Shown: positions 1-6,915 of the stretch, in pieces
Layout: every line of letters starts with the position of its first letter
Numbering within the stretch: the stretch's first letter is position 1
NCBI GenBank assembly: GCA_018816645.1
Contig: JAHIVN010000136.1
Span: 1-43,090, forward strand
DNA length: 43,090 nt
Source of the DNA: Patescibacteria group bacterium
GTDB taxonomy: Bacteria > Patescibacteriota > Dojkabacteria > JAHIVN01
Direction: 5' to 3'
Translations under genes and position numbers: made by a program
Notes under the pieces: model-generated
Seen by the model: the letters and a program-made list of their open reading frames with translations, nothing else
What the model was told of the DNA's origin: nothing
The model's database searches: none

Positions 1-1
1 A

Positions 2-91
2 TTATTTTCTTTGAGTATAGCTATTACTATTTTGTACCTTGGGTATAAGAGTAGAAGGGTTTTTTTCACAGATCCATTCTTTACTAAATAA
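2..91 (+). CDS. C-terminal end of a membrane protein (partial, runs in from the left)
   Basis: An open frame enters at the left edge and stops at a TAA at 89-91. The 29 visible residues are one hydrophobic run (LSIAITILYLGY) followed by a basic, aromatic tail (KSRRVFFTDPFFTK). That is what the last transmembrane segment and cytoplasmic tail of a membrane protein look like. Family and function cannot be told from so little. The gene converges on the minus-strand gene that ends at 109. Confidence 0.45.
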   Translation, partial: LFSLSIAITILYLGYKSRRVFFTDPFFTK

Positions 92-108
92 TATAGTTAT
101 TCAAATTC

Positions 109-1053
109 CTACTTAGTCCAATTCTTGTAAATTTCATTTAGGAAAATGATAAATTCATCTGTAGCTAGAGAATTCCCTTCTTGACTTGGATGATCATCGC
201 CAGAGGGGTAGGCAAGCGTGTTTCCACTTCCGCCAGTTAGGACATCGTAGAAATCAAAAACAGTGACATTCTCGTATTTATAATCACTCAGCCAGTCGTT
301 GACCAGCCAGTTGTTGAAAGCTCGTGCATTATCTGCATATGTTGCATCTGATAATGGTGGAGCAGTGACAACGATAAATAACTTGTCCTGTTTAGTCTCA
401 AAGTATTCAAGTAGGTCGATGTATATGCCTTTTGCATTCGCTACTGTGTGATACTGTGAATCAGCGCTTTCTCCTTTCAGAGAGTTATTGTTGATACTTG
501 GAATAAGATCGTTTGGATTTCCTTTAAGTGCAGAATTTGGGAAGCAGGATTTGAACATGATGATCTCATTCTCACCACTGGGATCACTGGATACTCTAGT
601 ATATGAAGAATTCTGGCTGCTTTCGGAGTAAAGTGCTTTGAGATATTTGCTGCTATCAGATCCCCGGAACCAAAGCCACCAGTGGCCTATATCGGTTGTG
701 TCTCCAATAGGACCGAGTCCTGAGCTTGTCGAAGGACCCCAGCCGTAGTTAGTATCGCTTACAAAGTAACCTTCATCCATCAGAGCCTTTCCCAGTCCGC
801 CATTGTCATCTGCCAGCCAGTTTTCACCGGTGGAATGGTGAATGAAGATTAATTTCTTGTTACCTGATTTAGCTGTCGTCGGTGTGGAAGTTATTTCCGT
901 AGTTATCGGCGGATCGTTTTGTGACAAGCTCTCGGTTGTTGGATTTTGATCGTCAGGTTTGTTGAATACTGTCAATAGTATTATTACTGATCCTGTTAAA
1001 ACTACCAGGAGAACTATGGCGCCGATTATGAAGTAGGAGGTTTTGATTTTCAT
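109..1053 (-). CDS. Membrane-anchored SGNH-hydrolase-like protein
   Basis: 314 aa. Residues ~7-30 form an N-terminal signal anchor, followed by a Thr/Ser/Pro-rich linker (~35-62), so the catalytic part should face outward. The domain begins with IFIHHSTGENW (Ser ~74, the putative nucleophile) and ends with GDDHPSQEGN, which supplies the Asp-x-x-His pair of SGNH/GDSL enzymes. A conserved FKSCFPNS block lies between. The substrate is unknown; SGNH enzymes remove acyl groups from polysaccharides or lipids. It is the last gene of a minus-strand run with the genes at 1080 and 1412 (spacing 26 and 32 nt). The segment PSTSSG (~109-114) is encoded by a repeat-like palindrome at 719-735. A second, classical SGNH enzyme lies at 21639. 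Confidence 0.8.
   Translation of the reverse strand: MKIKTSYFIIGAIVLLVVLTGSVIILLTVFNKPDDQNPTTESLSQNDPPITTEITSTPTTAKSGNKKLIFIHHSTGENWLADDNGGLGKALMDEGYFVSDTNYGWGPSTSSGLGPIGDTTDIGHWWLWFRGSDSSKYLKALYSESSQNSSYTRVSSDPSGENEIIMFKSCFPNSALKGNPNDLIPSINNNSLKGESADSQYHTVANAKGIYIDLLEYFETKQDKLFIVVTAPPLSDATYADNARAFNNWLVNDWLSDYKYENVTVFDFYDVLTGGSGNTLAYPSGDDHPSQEGNSLATDEFIIFLNEIYKNWTK
719..735. repeat. Short palindromic repeat inside a coding sequence
   Basis: CCTGAGCTTGTCGAAGG (17 nt; reverse complement CCTTCGACAAGCTCAGG) has imperfect self-complementarity (CCT...AGG, CTTCGA against TTGTCGAAG). A close variant, CCTTCGACTTCTCTCAGG, sits in the spacer at 11855-11872, and an interrupted one at 34893-34929. Here it lies in frame in the SGNH-like gene and encodes PSTSSG. 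Confidence 0.5.
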
Positions 1054-1079
1054 TTGTTGTATTCCAGAAATATTAAAAC

Positions 1080-1379
1080 TTATTTACACGGTCCAGGTGT
1101 ACCATCCTTTTCTATTATAACGCACTCTCTATTTTTCATTATACCTAGACATATAGAATATGTCGGACCATCAATGTTTTCTTCTCCATAAGTTATTCTC
1201 TTCCCTATACATTCACACGATCTGATAGGGTAATCGTTGCCAGGGACCCATCCATCAAATTCGTCACATTTAGGAAGAATGGAGGATAGGGGACCGAACG
1301 GTGTAAACATTAGGAATAATGAAAGCACAGATACAAGGATAAAAATTGAGAAAAGGATTATCACTTTTTTCTTACCCAT
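1080..1379 (-). CDS. Small membrane-anchored Cys-containing protein, unknown
   Basis: 99 aa. The start MGKKK plus a hydrophobic run (residues ~6-27) makes a signal anchor or signal peptide. The remaining ~70 residues should be outside the cell and hold six cysteines (PKCDEF, SCECIG, SICLG, ECVI, GPCK), enough for disulfides. I recognise no family. It lies between the VOC gene upstream and the anchored SGNH-like gene downstream on the same strand with short spacers, so the three are probably co-transcribed. A disulfide-stabilised secreted protein would fit the extracellular redox genes at 28043-29357, but that link is inference. Confidence 0.65.
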   Translation of the reverse strand: MGKKKVIILFSIFILVSVLSLFLMFTPFGPLSSILPKCDEFDGWVPGNDYPIRSCECIGKRITYGEENIDGPTYSICLGIMKNRECVIIEKDGTPGPCK

Positions 1380-1411
1380 GTTTTTTAGGCGTTTAATTTA
1401 CCTAATGTAAC

Positions 1412-1795
1412 TTAATTTCCTATAAACTGCAAACAATTGCCCTCTGGATCGAAGACGGTGAAGACTCTTCTTGTCTCCTTCGGGTTGAACTCTGACATAT
1501 TGACCGGTTCCTGTTCGATCTTGATTTCTTTTGCATTCTTGACTTTATCCCACCAATAGTCGAGCTTATCAACATAAAATGTGATTATATGGCGGTAAGG
1601 ATCTTTGTTGTAACCCTTTACTTCAGAATGTTCAGCGATCCATATCTCGTATTCATCGTTTGCCAAAACATTATAGCCGTAATCTTTTGGAAGCTTAAGA
1701 GTATTCTTAATTCTAAATCCAAGGGTTTCATTATAGAATTTTACCAGCTTGTCTGGAGTTTCTGAAAATAGGAAGATTTTATATTTGTTGAGCAT
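1412..1795 (-). CDS. VOC (glyoxalase/bleomycin-resistance fold) family protein
   Basis: 127 aa, the usual length of a single-domain VOC protein. The N-terminal βαβββ module reads KIFLFSETPDKLVKFYNETLGF, whose pattern 'D..v.FY...LGF' is typical. The C-terminal half ends in the diagnostic strand-loop VFDPEGNCLQFIGN. VOC proteins are metal-dependent isomerases, dioxygenases or drug-binding proteins; the substrate cannot be told. The usual metal positions are only partly conserved (a Glu or Gln near the end, a His in HIITFYV), so it could also be a non-catalytic binder. First gene of the minus-strand run 1795-109. A 7-bp inverted repeat lies upstream at 1833-1850. Confidence 0.85.
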   Translation of the reverse strand: MLNKYKIFLFSETPDKLVKFYNETLGFRIKNTLKLPKDYGYNVLANDEYEIWIAEHSEVKGYNKDPYRHIITFYVDKLDYWWDKVKNAKEIKIEQEPVNMSEFNPKETRRVFTVFDPEGNCLQFIGN

Positions 1796-1832
1796 ATTGA
1801 AGTTTTATAACTATTCATTTTTTCTACCTAAT

Positions 1833-1850
1833 ATTAACAAAAGTGTTAAT
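1833..1850. promoter_or_regulatory. 7-bp inverted repeat in a divergent intergenic region
   Basis: ATTAACA-aaag-TGTTAAT is a perfect palindrome with a 4-nt centre. It sits between the VOC gene (minus) and the unknown gene (plus). On the minus strand it overlaps a TAATAT that could be a -10 box. Either an operator or a small hairpin; no regulator is identified. Confidence 0.35.
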
Positions 1851-1882
1851 TGAAGGGAAATATTTTAGCTAACAAATCCTAC

Positions 1883-1911
1883 TTGCAATTATTACAAAGT
1901 TTATGTATCAA
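1883..1911 (+). promoter_or_regulatory. Possible promoter for the gene at 1924/1988
   Basis: TTGCAA (1883-1888), a 17-nt spacer, then TATCAA (1906-1911). Transcription would start about 1918, just before the ATG at 1924, which implies an almost leaderless message. Moderate match only. Confidence 0.3.
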
Positions 1912-1987
1912 TAAAGCTATATTATGACTTTTGACATGAATGAGCTTGAAAATGGCTTGTCCCAAGAAAGTGTGAAAGAGCTACCTT

Positions 1988-2779
1988 TTGAAGGACTGGT
2001 GTGTTTGTTACCCAAGGCTTATAACTTCTCCGCGCTTCGCTCTTGCAATTTCAAAGGCAACTATTACAGGAGACTATTCTGATCCGATGTTTTGGTCCGA
2101 AGAAATGGTGAATATCTTTGCAGCCATGAGTAGTGAGAGTAGCAGAGATATACCAGTTCTAGCCGGAGGTGTAAAAATATTCATAGCTAATCATACATCA
2201 ATTACAGCAGTTCTCCCGGCAATTGCAAAAAGAATGCCGTCTGGAGAAGACATGCCATATCTGTTTTCAGATATTAACGCCCCATATAAAGCAGCAATTG
2301 ACGAAGAAGCTTCGTTTGTTAGACAATTAATTGCAAGAGCTCTCTTACGTATAGAATTAAGTATTCCTTTTATAGTTCCAAATTTATCAGCAAAAGCTTC
2401 AAATCTGAAAGCAGAAATACTGAAGACAGCTAAAGTAGACGGATGTATCTATACAGGAAAAGATATGTTAAGAATGATTCGGGACAGCTCTCTGACGCAG
2501 AATCCAACTTCCTATATCATATTCATCGAAAATATTGCCAGCAGGGGACTAGATATTCATCCTCCGGATCCTGATCTGGTTCACCTAACTAACATTTTAT
2601 TAAGAAAACTACCGACAGCCAGGCTGGTCTTTCTTGGTTATAACTCTGATAATCATATTGCCATAACAAGAGATATACCCAGAACTGAAATTCCTTTTGA
2701 ATTAGAAAGTAATCAGTATCCGAGCAGTCAATATTATGGAGATATGTTGAGGGAAGCATTGATGAGTACTGTTCAGTAA
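1988..2779 (+). CDS. Unknown cytoplasmic protein; start uncertain, possible frameshift near 1990-2010
   Basis: 263 codons are open from a TTG at 1988. I do not recognise the family and see no membrane segment. Recognisable stretches are ITGDYSDPMFWSEEM, an Ala-rich helical middle, and IIFIENIASRGLDIHPPDPDLVHL. The start is doubtful. Just upstream, an ATG at 1924 in another frame opens a protein-like stretch (MTFDMNELENGLSQES...) with a promoter-like element placed for it, and no ribosome site precedes the TTG. Shifting frame around the GT-rich run at ~1998-2006 would join the two into a ~284-aa protein. It overlaps the convergent SDR gene by 7 nt. Confidence 0.6.
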   Translation: MKDWCVCYPRLITSPRFALAISKATITGDYSDPMFWSEEMVNIFAAMSSESSRDIPVLAGGVKIFIANHTSITAVLPAIAKRMPSGEDMPYLFSDINAPYKAAIDEEASFVRQLIARALLRIELSIPFIVPNLSAKASNLKAEILKTAKVDGCIYTGKDMLRMIRDSSLTQNPTSYIIFIENIASRGLDIHPPDPDLVHLTNILLRKLPTARLVFLGYNSDNHIAITRDIPRTEIPFELESNQYPSSQYYGDMLREALMSTVQ

Positions 2780-3507
2780 ACCCGCTTTATGCCGAGTCCG
2801 CCATCGATAACTATATCCTGACAGGTAACGGCATCATTCTCAATAACACTTCTCACAGCACAGGCTATTTCTTCCGGTGTTATAAATCTTTTAATCGGGG
2901 TTTGATTTACACACTCATTCTTTTCTTTTTGGCTGAACCTATCCCATAACTTTGTGAGTGTGTATCCGGGAGAGATGGTAACTGCTCTTAGCTTGTCTGC
3001 ATAGTTATAACCAAGATTTAGAGTAAATTTATTCAGAGCGGCTTTTGCAGCCGAGTAGCAGGTTAACTCCGGATATGTTGCGACTTCCTGCCGGCCCATG
3101 ATCGATGAGACATTTATTATTACTCCCCCTTTTGACAACCTTGGCAGCGCTTTTCTGCAGATTTCAACTATACTGAAAAAGTTCACTCGAAAAGTTGTCT
3201 GCCATTTCTCCGTGTCAAAAGGGTCTTTTGTATCGCTTTCTTCTATGCCGATAGTGTTGATTATTACATCAAGCCTCTTTGTATGAACAGAGATTTCCCT
3301 GAAGAGCTTATCGATTTTCTCTGATTTAGATAGGTCTGCTTTTATTGGAACTATCTGGCTGTTCTTGCTTCCAGCAAGTTTGACTATCTCATTTCGGTTG
3401 TGATGAGCAAATACTACAGCTCCTGCATGTGCAAGATTTTCTAGAATTGCCGAACCGATGCCTCCCGATGCACCTGTTATAAGTATGTTTCTGTTTTTAA
3501 TATTCAT
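2773..3507 (-). CDS. SDR-family NAD(P)-dependent oxidoreductase
   Basis: 244 aa, normal length for a classical short-chain dehydrogenase/reductase. The Rossmann glycine motif is TGASGGIG (residues 11-18). NTIG (84-87) takes the place of the usual NNAG, and the active site is Ser134/135 with Tyr151-x3-Lys155 (YSAAK). The ending VIDGG is the standard FabG-like C-terminus. It should oxidise or reduce a hydroxyl/keto group with NAD(P)H; the FabG-like look does not fix the substrate. It is the third gene of the ABC-F / phosphotransferase / SDR run, 86 nt after the phosphotransferase. It ends in TGA and overlaps the convergent gene by 7 nt. Confidence 0.9.
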   Translation of the reverse strand: MNIKNRNILITGASGGIGSAILENLAHAGAVVFAHHNRNEIVKLAGSKNSQIVPIKADLSKSEKIDKLFREISVHTKRLDVIINTIGIEESDTKDPFDTEKWQTTFRVNFFSIVEICRKALPRLSKGGVIINVSSIMGRQEVATYPELTCYSAAKAALNKFTLNLGYNYADKLRAVTISPGYTLTKLWDRFSQKEKNECVNQTPIKRFITPEEIACAVRSVIENDAVTCQDIVIDGGLGIKRVY

Positions 3508-3593
3508 ATAGAGATGAATGTAAGCTTATCCGACTAACTGACATTTTATTCGAAAATTACAATATAGTAAACTGCTTTACTTGAACATTTTTA

Positions 3594-4532
3594 TTAATCT
3601 ATACTTGATCTGTAAAATGGACTATTTAAATTTCTGATCGCCCAAGTGAAATGCCCCTCGTTTGGATCATTTGTCTCATACATATTTGCTGAGATAAGGC
3701 TATATATAAGGACATACAGTTTTAATAGCCTAAATGAGGACTTGGTAATCCTGTTCTTGATAATATCACCGACATAGTCTTTTAAACTGAATATTTTTAT
3801 CTCATCATACATGTCTGAAAAGGTCCAGCCTAAGGCTATATCAAACAAAGGATCACCAACTGTTGTCAATATCCCAAAATCGAGAACAGCCTGAACTTTC
3901 AAGTCGTCATCAACCAGCAGATTGGCCGGAAAGTAGTCCCCGTGTATGAGTCTGTAACTGGACAAGCTAATCTCTCGAAGAGTTTGGATAATTCCCTCCA
4001 CTAATAATCCTGCATTGTCTACTTTCCCCCCAAAAATTCTTTCTGACTCTTTATATTTATTAAGTAGATTATAAATTAGTAGATTATTCCAATTTGAATA
4101 CTTTCTGACTTCGAAGAATTTACCTTTCAGGTCGAGCGGTTCTGCTTTATCTAACAGATCAGTTTTTATTTTCTGTATGTTAAATAACACCTCTACATAT
4201 GAGTTTAGAGTTTTTTTAAGTTCGGTCTCGGTCATGTTTTTCAGTACTGTAGTTGTCAAACAGGTTCCTTGTAGTTTTTTTTCAGTAACTACCAACTTGC
4301 TTCCTATTTTCCGAATACTTAATATTTCAGGAGTTGAAAATTCTACATTAGTTGTATCCAAAGAGTTGTAGAATTTCATGAGCCGCTGAAGGTTCTTTTT
4401 GCCGATATCGGTTCCATATACCTTGATGATGGTTTCTTTGGTATATTCAAAAACCAGACACTGCCACCCTTTTCCAACGAGTTTCAGATCGGGGCTGTTT
4501 ATCTCCTGTAAAAGTTTTTTATAGTCCTGCAT
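3594..4532 (-). CDS. APH-type (aminoglycoside/macrolide/choline kinase-like) phosphotransferase
   Basis: 312 aa with a kinase-like fold. The N-lobe has a nucleotide-loop stretch GKGWQCLVFEY and a β3 Lys in IIKVY (~37). The catalytic loop is HGDYFPAN (His197, Asp199, Asn204) and the metal-binding motif is DFG (218-220). These are the marks of the APH/choline-kinase/fructosamine-kinase clan, which phosphorylates hydroxyls or amines on small molecules. The substrate is not visible. It starts 27 nt after the ABC-F gene and is co-transcribed with it. ABC-F plus phosphotransferase is the arrangement of known macrolide-resistance pairs such as msr(E)-mph(E), so an antibiotic-protection role is a reasonable inference. 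A housekeeping kinase remains possible. Confidence 0.85.
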   Translation of the reverse strand: MQDYKKLLQEINSPDLKLVGKGWQCLVFEYTKETIIKVYGTDIGKKNLQRLMKFYNSLDTTNVEFSTPEILSIRKIGSKLVVTEKKLQGTCLTTTVLKNMTETELKKTLNSYVEVLFNIQKIKTDLLDKAEPLDLKGKFFEVRKYSNWNNLLIYNLLNKYKESERIFGGKVDNAGLLVEGIIQTLREISLSSYRLIHGDYFPANLLVDDDLKVQAVLDFGILTTVGDPLFDIALGWTFSDMYDEIKIFSLKDYVGDIIKNRITKSSFRLLKLYVLIYSLISANMYETNDPNEGHFTWAIRNLNSPFYRSSID

Positions 4533-4559
4533 AATTTCATATCGATAGATTAATTTTTT

Positions 4560-6113
4560 CTACTTAAGCAATTGTTTATTATCAATTAAATAATACTCGT
4601 TTATCCCGATCTGTTCCAGGAAGTGAAAATCGTGCGATATCGCTGCAATTGTACCTTGGAATTCCTTCAGTGTTTCTGTTATAGCTTCAACAGTTTCTAT
4701 ATCAAGGTTGTTTGTCGGCTCGTCAAGTATCAGCATATCAATATCAGAGCTTGTTGCAATAGCAAAAGCCAGTCTTGCTGTTTCTCCGCCGCTAAGAATT
4801 TTAGCATTTTTTTGAATATCCAGGTTACCCGGGAAACACAGGTTTCCCAGAACCTTTCTAACATCTTCGTAACTAATATTAGCATTGTTATCCTGAACAT
4901 TCTTGATTATAGTTGCCTTTGGATTTATCAGGTCATATTTCTGATCAACGTACAAAGTTTTGTACTCGGAGCCGTAACTGACATTTTTCAGCAACGAGTC
5001 TTTTCTATTATAAGAGAACTGTTTAACTAACGTAGTTTTACCACTGCCGTTATCACCCAGAATTGCAAGTCTATCACCATGGTAAATATCGAAGTTAATT
5101 TTATCGATAAGTAATTTCCTGCTTGGGAGCAGAAGTGATCCGGTTTTGACACTTAAAACCAGTCCTGACTTCTGCCGAGTGTTTAACTTTAGGCAGATAT
5201 TTTTCCTTTGCTTTAGCTTCAGTGTATTTAGCATATCATTTGTTTTTTCTATAGACTTTTCCTTTTTAACCTTATCTGCTCCAAAACTAGTCTGCATATT
5301 CCGCCTCATAGAATTACGAGCGATTTTAGGTATGCTTCTATCGTTAGTTTTAGCCATCCGATCAAATTTTGCTTTTTCTTTTTGAAATCGTATGTTCCCT
5401 CTCTGAAAAGCGGTTTTAATCTTTTTTAATCTTTTTCTTTCGACCTCGAACTGGTCAATCTGAGATTGTATTTCATTATCCTTTTCGGTTTTGTAAAAGT
5501 CGTAATCTCCGCCATAAATGGTCAATTTGCACTTTTCGATTTCCCAAATTGTTTTTACTACTGAATTTAAAAAATCTATATTATGACTCACTACGACAAA
5601 AGCGATATCTGTTTTCTGCAGTACTGTTTTCAACTCATTCAACGAATGTAAGTCCAGATGATTAGTTGGTTCATCAAGCAGGATGACTTCTGGAGATTTT
5701 GCTAATGCAACGGCAAGATTGAGTTTTACAAGCTCTCCGCCGCTTAGTGTACTTAATAGCTGTGTTTCACTTAGTCTTGTTTTGAAAATGCTTTCGTATG
5801 CTATCAAGATTTGCCACCAATCCTCATGTATACCTTGAAGGTACAGATGCAGAGGTGTTTTCTTTCGGTAGAATTCTAAATCCAGTTGCGGAATGTACTC
5901 AATTGTGCAGTTTCGATTCACACTGCCCGAGTTTGACTTTATCAGTCCGGCAAGGCATTTAAGCAGTGAAGTTTTCCCACTTCCGTTTATGCCTACTAGA
6001 CCGATTCTGTCTCTATCGATGATAGATCCGGATAGGCTGTCAAGAATGTTCTTTCCGTCAAAAGCAAGCGATATCTTATTAAATTGTAGCAGCGTTTTGT
6101 TTTGGATACTCAT
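4560..6113 (-). CDS. ABC-F family ATPase (ribosome-associated, resistance/translation-factor type)
   Basis: 517 aa with two ABC ATPase domains and no membrane segment, the ABC-F layout. Domain 1: Walker A GINGSGKT (41-48), signature LSGGE (123-127), Walker B with DEPTNHLDL (147 on), His-switch SHN (176-178). Domain 2: GDNGSGKT (353-360), LSGGE (440-444), DEPTNNLD (464 on), SHD (493-495). The ~90-residue Lys/Arg-rich linker (~210-305) is the segment that enters the ribosomal E site in this family. ABC-F proteins either protect the ribosome from antibiotics or rescue stalled ribosomes; 517 aa and the basic linker fit both classes. It heads the operon with the phosphotransferase (27-nt gap). Promoter at 6288-6316; the long leader contains a short ORF and alternative hairpins, a layout seen in attenuated resistance genes. 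No Shine-Dalgarno before the ATG. Confidence 0.93.
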   Translation of the reverse strand: MSIQNKTLLQFNKISLAFDGKNILDSLSGSIIDRDRIGLVGINGSGKTSLLKCLAGLIKSNSGSVNRNCTIEYIPQLDLEFYRKKTPLHLYLQGIHEDWWQILIAYESIFKTRLSETQLLSTLSGGELVKLNLAVALAKSPEVILLDEPTNHLDLHSLNELKTVLQKTDIAFVVVSHNIDFLNSVVKTIWEIEKCKLTIYGGDYDFYKTEKDNEIQSQIDQFEVERKRLKKIKTAFQRGNIRFQKEKAKFDRMAKTNDRSIPKIARNSMRRNMQTSFGADKVKKEKSIEKTNDMLNTLKLKQRKNICLKLNTRQKSGLVLSVKTGSLLLPSRKLLIDKINFDIYHGDRLAILGDNGSGKTTLVKQFSYNRKDSLLKNVSYGSEYKTLYVDQKYDLINPKATIIKNVQDNNANISYEDVRKVLGNLCFPGNLDIQKNAKILSGGETARLAFAIATSSDIDMLILDEPTNNLDIETVEAITETLKEFQGTIAAISHDFHFLEQIGINEYYLIDNKQLLK

Positions 6114-6281
6114 GGTTTCTGATTCACAGATAATATATACGAAATCTGATTAGTCAGAAACTATTGGAGAGGGGAATTGGGTGGAAATTGCAAGACACGA
6201 AAATACCAAACTCTGTGTCAAAGCTTCTGACTAGATATTTGATATTTTGCCTGCCATCGGATTAAGAATATGATTTAATAC
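6114..6281 (-). promoter_or_regulatory. Structured 5' leader of the ABC-F operon with two mutually exclusive stems
   Basis: From the predicted start point (~6281) to the ATG is ~168 nt. Segment 1 (6222-6233) pairs with segment 2 (6151-6162): 12 bp with one G-U pair and a 59-nt loop. The 3' part of segment 1 contains the stop codon of the short ORF at 6231-6257. Segment 2 can instead pair through 8 bp (6154-6161) with segment 3 (6115-6122), which occupies positions -2 to -9 before the ABC-F start codon. The two pairings share segment 2 and exclude each other. This is the geometry of translational attenuation. Which state is ON cannot be settled by reading. Confidence 0.5.
6231..6257 (-). CDS. 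Putative 8-codon leader peptide (MAGKISNI) of the ABC-F gene
   Basis: An ATG at 6257 opens MAGKISNI and stops at a TAG at 6231-6233. It lies ~24 nt after the predicted transcription start and ~117 nt before the ABC-F gene. Its stop codon falls inside stem segment 1 of the leader, so a ribosome paused here would prevent the 1:2 stem. Leader peptides of this size are known for ABC-F and erm genes. No strong ribosome site precedes it, and a chance ORF this short cannot be excluded. Confidence 0.35.
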   Translation of the reverse strand: MAGKISNI

Positions 6282-6287
6282 ATATAA

Positions 6288-6316
6288 ATTATACCCCAGG
6301 TTAGGGGCTTTTGCAA
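6288..6316 (-). promoter_or_regulatory. Strong sigma70-type promoter of the ABC-F operon
   Basis: On the minus strand: -35 TTGCAA (6311-6316), a spacer of exactly 17 nt, -10 TATAAT (6288-6293, perfect consensus). The spacer contains a small CCCC/GGGG self-complementary stretch. Start predicted near 6281. Confidence 0.75.
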
Positions 6317-6656
6317 ATTTACGAAATTTCAGTTCTTCGACAAATAGTTTCTTGGTTAATTATGGATATTTCCAACCTGCTTCCTGCGTATGATGAGAAC
6401 TGCACTGAAAACACCATTAGCCAGCACCCAGGTCAAAGGATATGACCAAGTGAGTATTGAGTCGGAATTTAGTCAGAAATTCAATTCCTTTTGTTACCTA
6501 ATAATTTTATAAAGACTTCGGTTTGATATTATTTGATTTGATATAAATATCTTCTCGTTCACAATGGATTAAAAATCCTGCCCGATGGAAAAGGATCATA
6601 TTCAGGGAATATTTCTTCTCAACTAACGGAATTATCTAGCAAAAACTTCGGAAGGA
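6317..6656. other. Gene-poor stretch, possible gene relic
   Basis: I see no convincing gene in these 340 nt. On the minus strand, 6361-6480 reads as a short open stretch without any start codon (LTWSYPLTWVLANGV..VLIIRRK, then stop at 6361) that looks like the C-terminal membrane segment of a lost protein. It could be decayed coding DNA or chance. Confidence 0.3.
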
Positions 6657-6761
6657 TTATTTCTCTTGTTTTTTTCTATTTGCCATAACGATGCTGATCA
6701 AGCCCAAGACCATGATAAACGATGCTGTCAAAGAATAATTAAGCTTAAGTTTTTCAGACAT
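6657..6761 (-). CDS. Tiny single-pass membrane protein (34 aa), unknown
   Basis: ATG at 6761 to TAA at 6657. The product is MSEKLKLNYS, then a ~17-residue hydrophobic helix (LTASFIMVLGLISIVMA), then NRKKQEK. A polar N-terminus, one helix and a basic C-terminal tail give a clean small-membrane-protein profile, oriented with the tail inside. A weak purine-rich site (AGAAAG) lies before the start. It sits alone between the ABC-F operon and the DUF3795 gene on the same strand. It could be a small regulatory membrane peptide, a toxin-like peptide, or the relic of a larger anchor; nothing here decides. Confidence 0.45.
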   Translation of the reverse strand: MSEKLKLNYSLTASFIMVLGLISIVMANRKKQEK

Positions 6762-6915
6762 CTACTTTCTTAAAAAAACTGTTTAATGAGAATATATTGA
6801 GAATCTTCTTCAATTATACTAATTCTATTCCTAGATATTCCTTCTTAAATAAGTATTATTTTACTTAAGTCAGAGTTTGGAAAAAACTGGACATTTTATA
6901 AGTAATCATTTTTGT

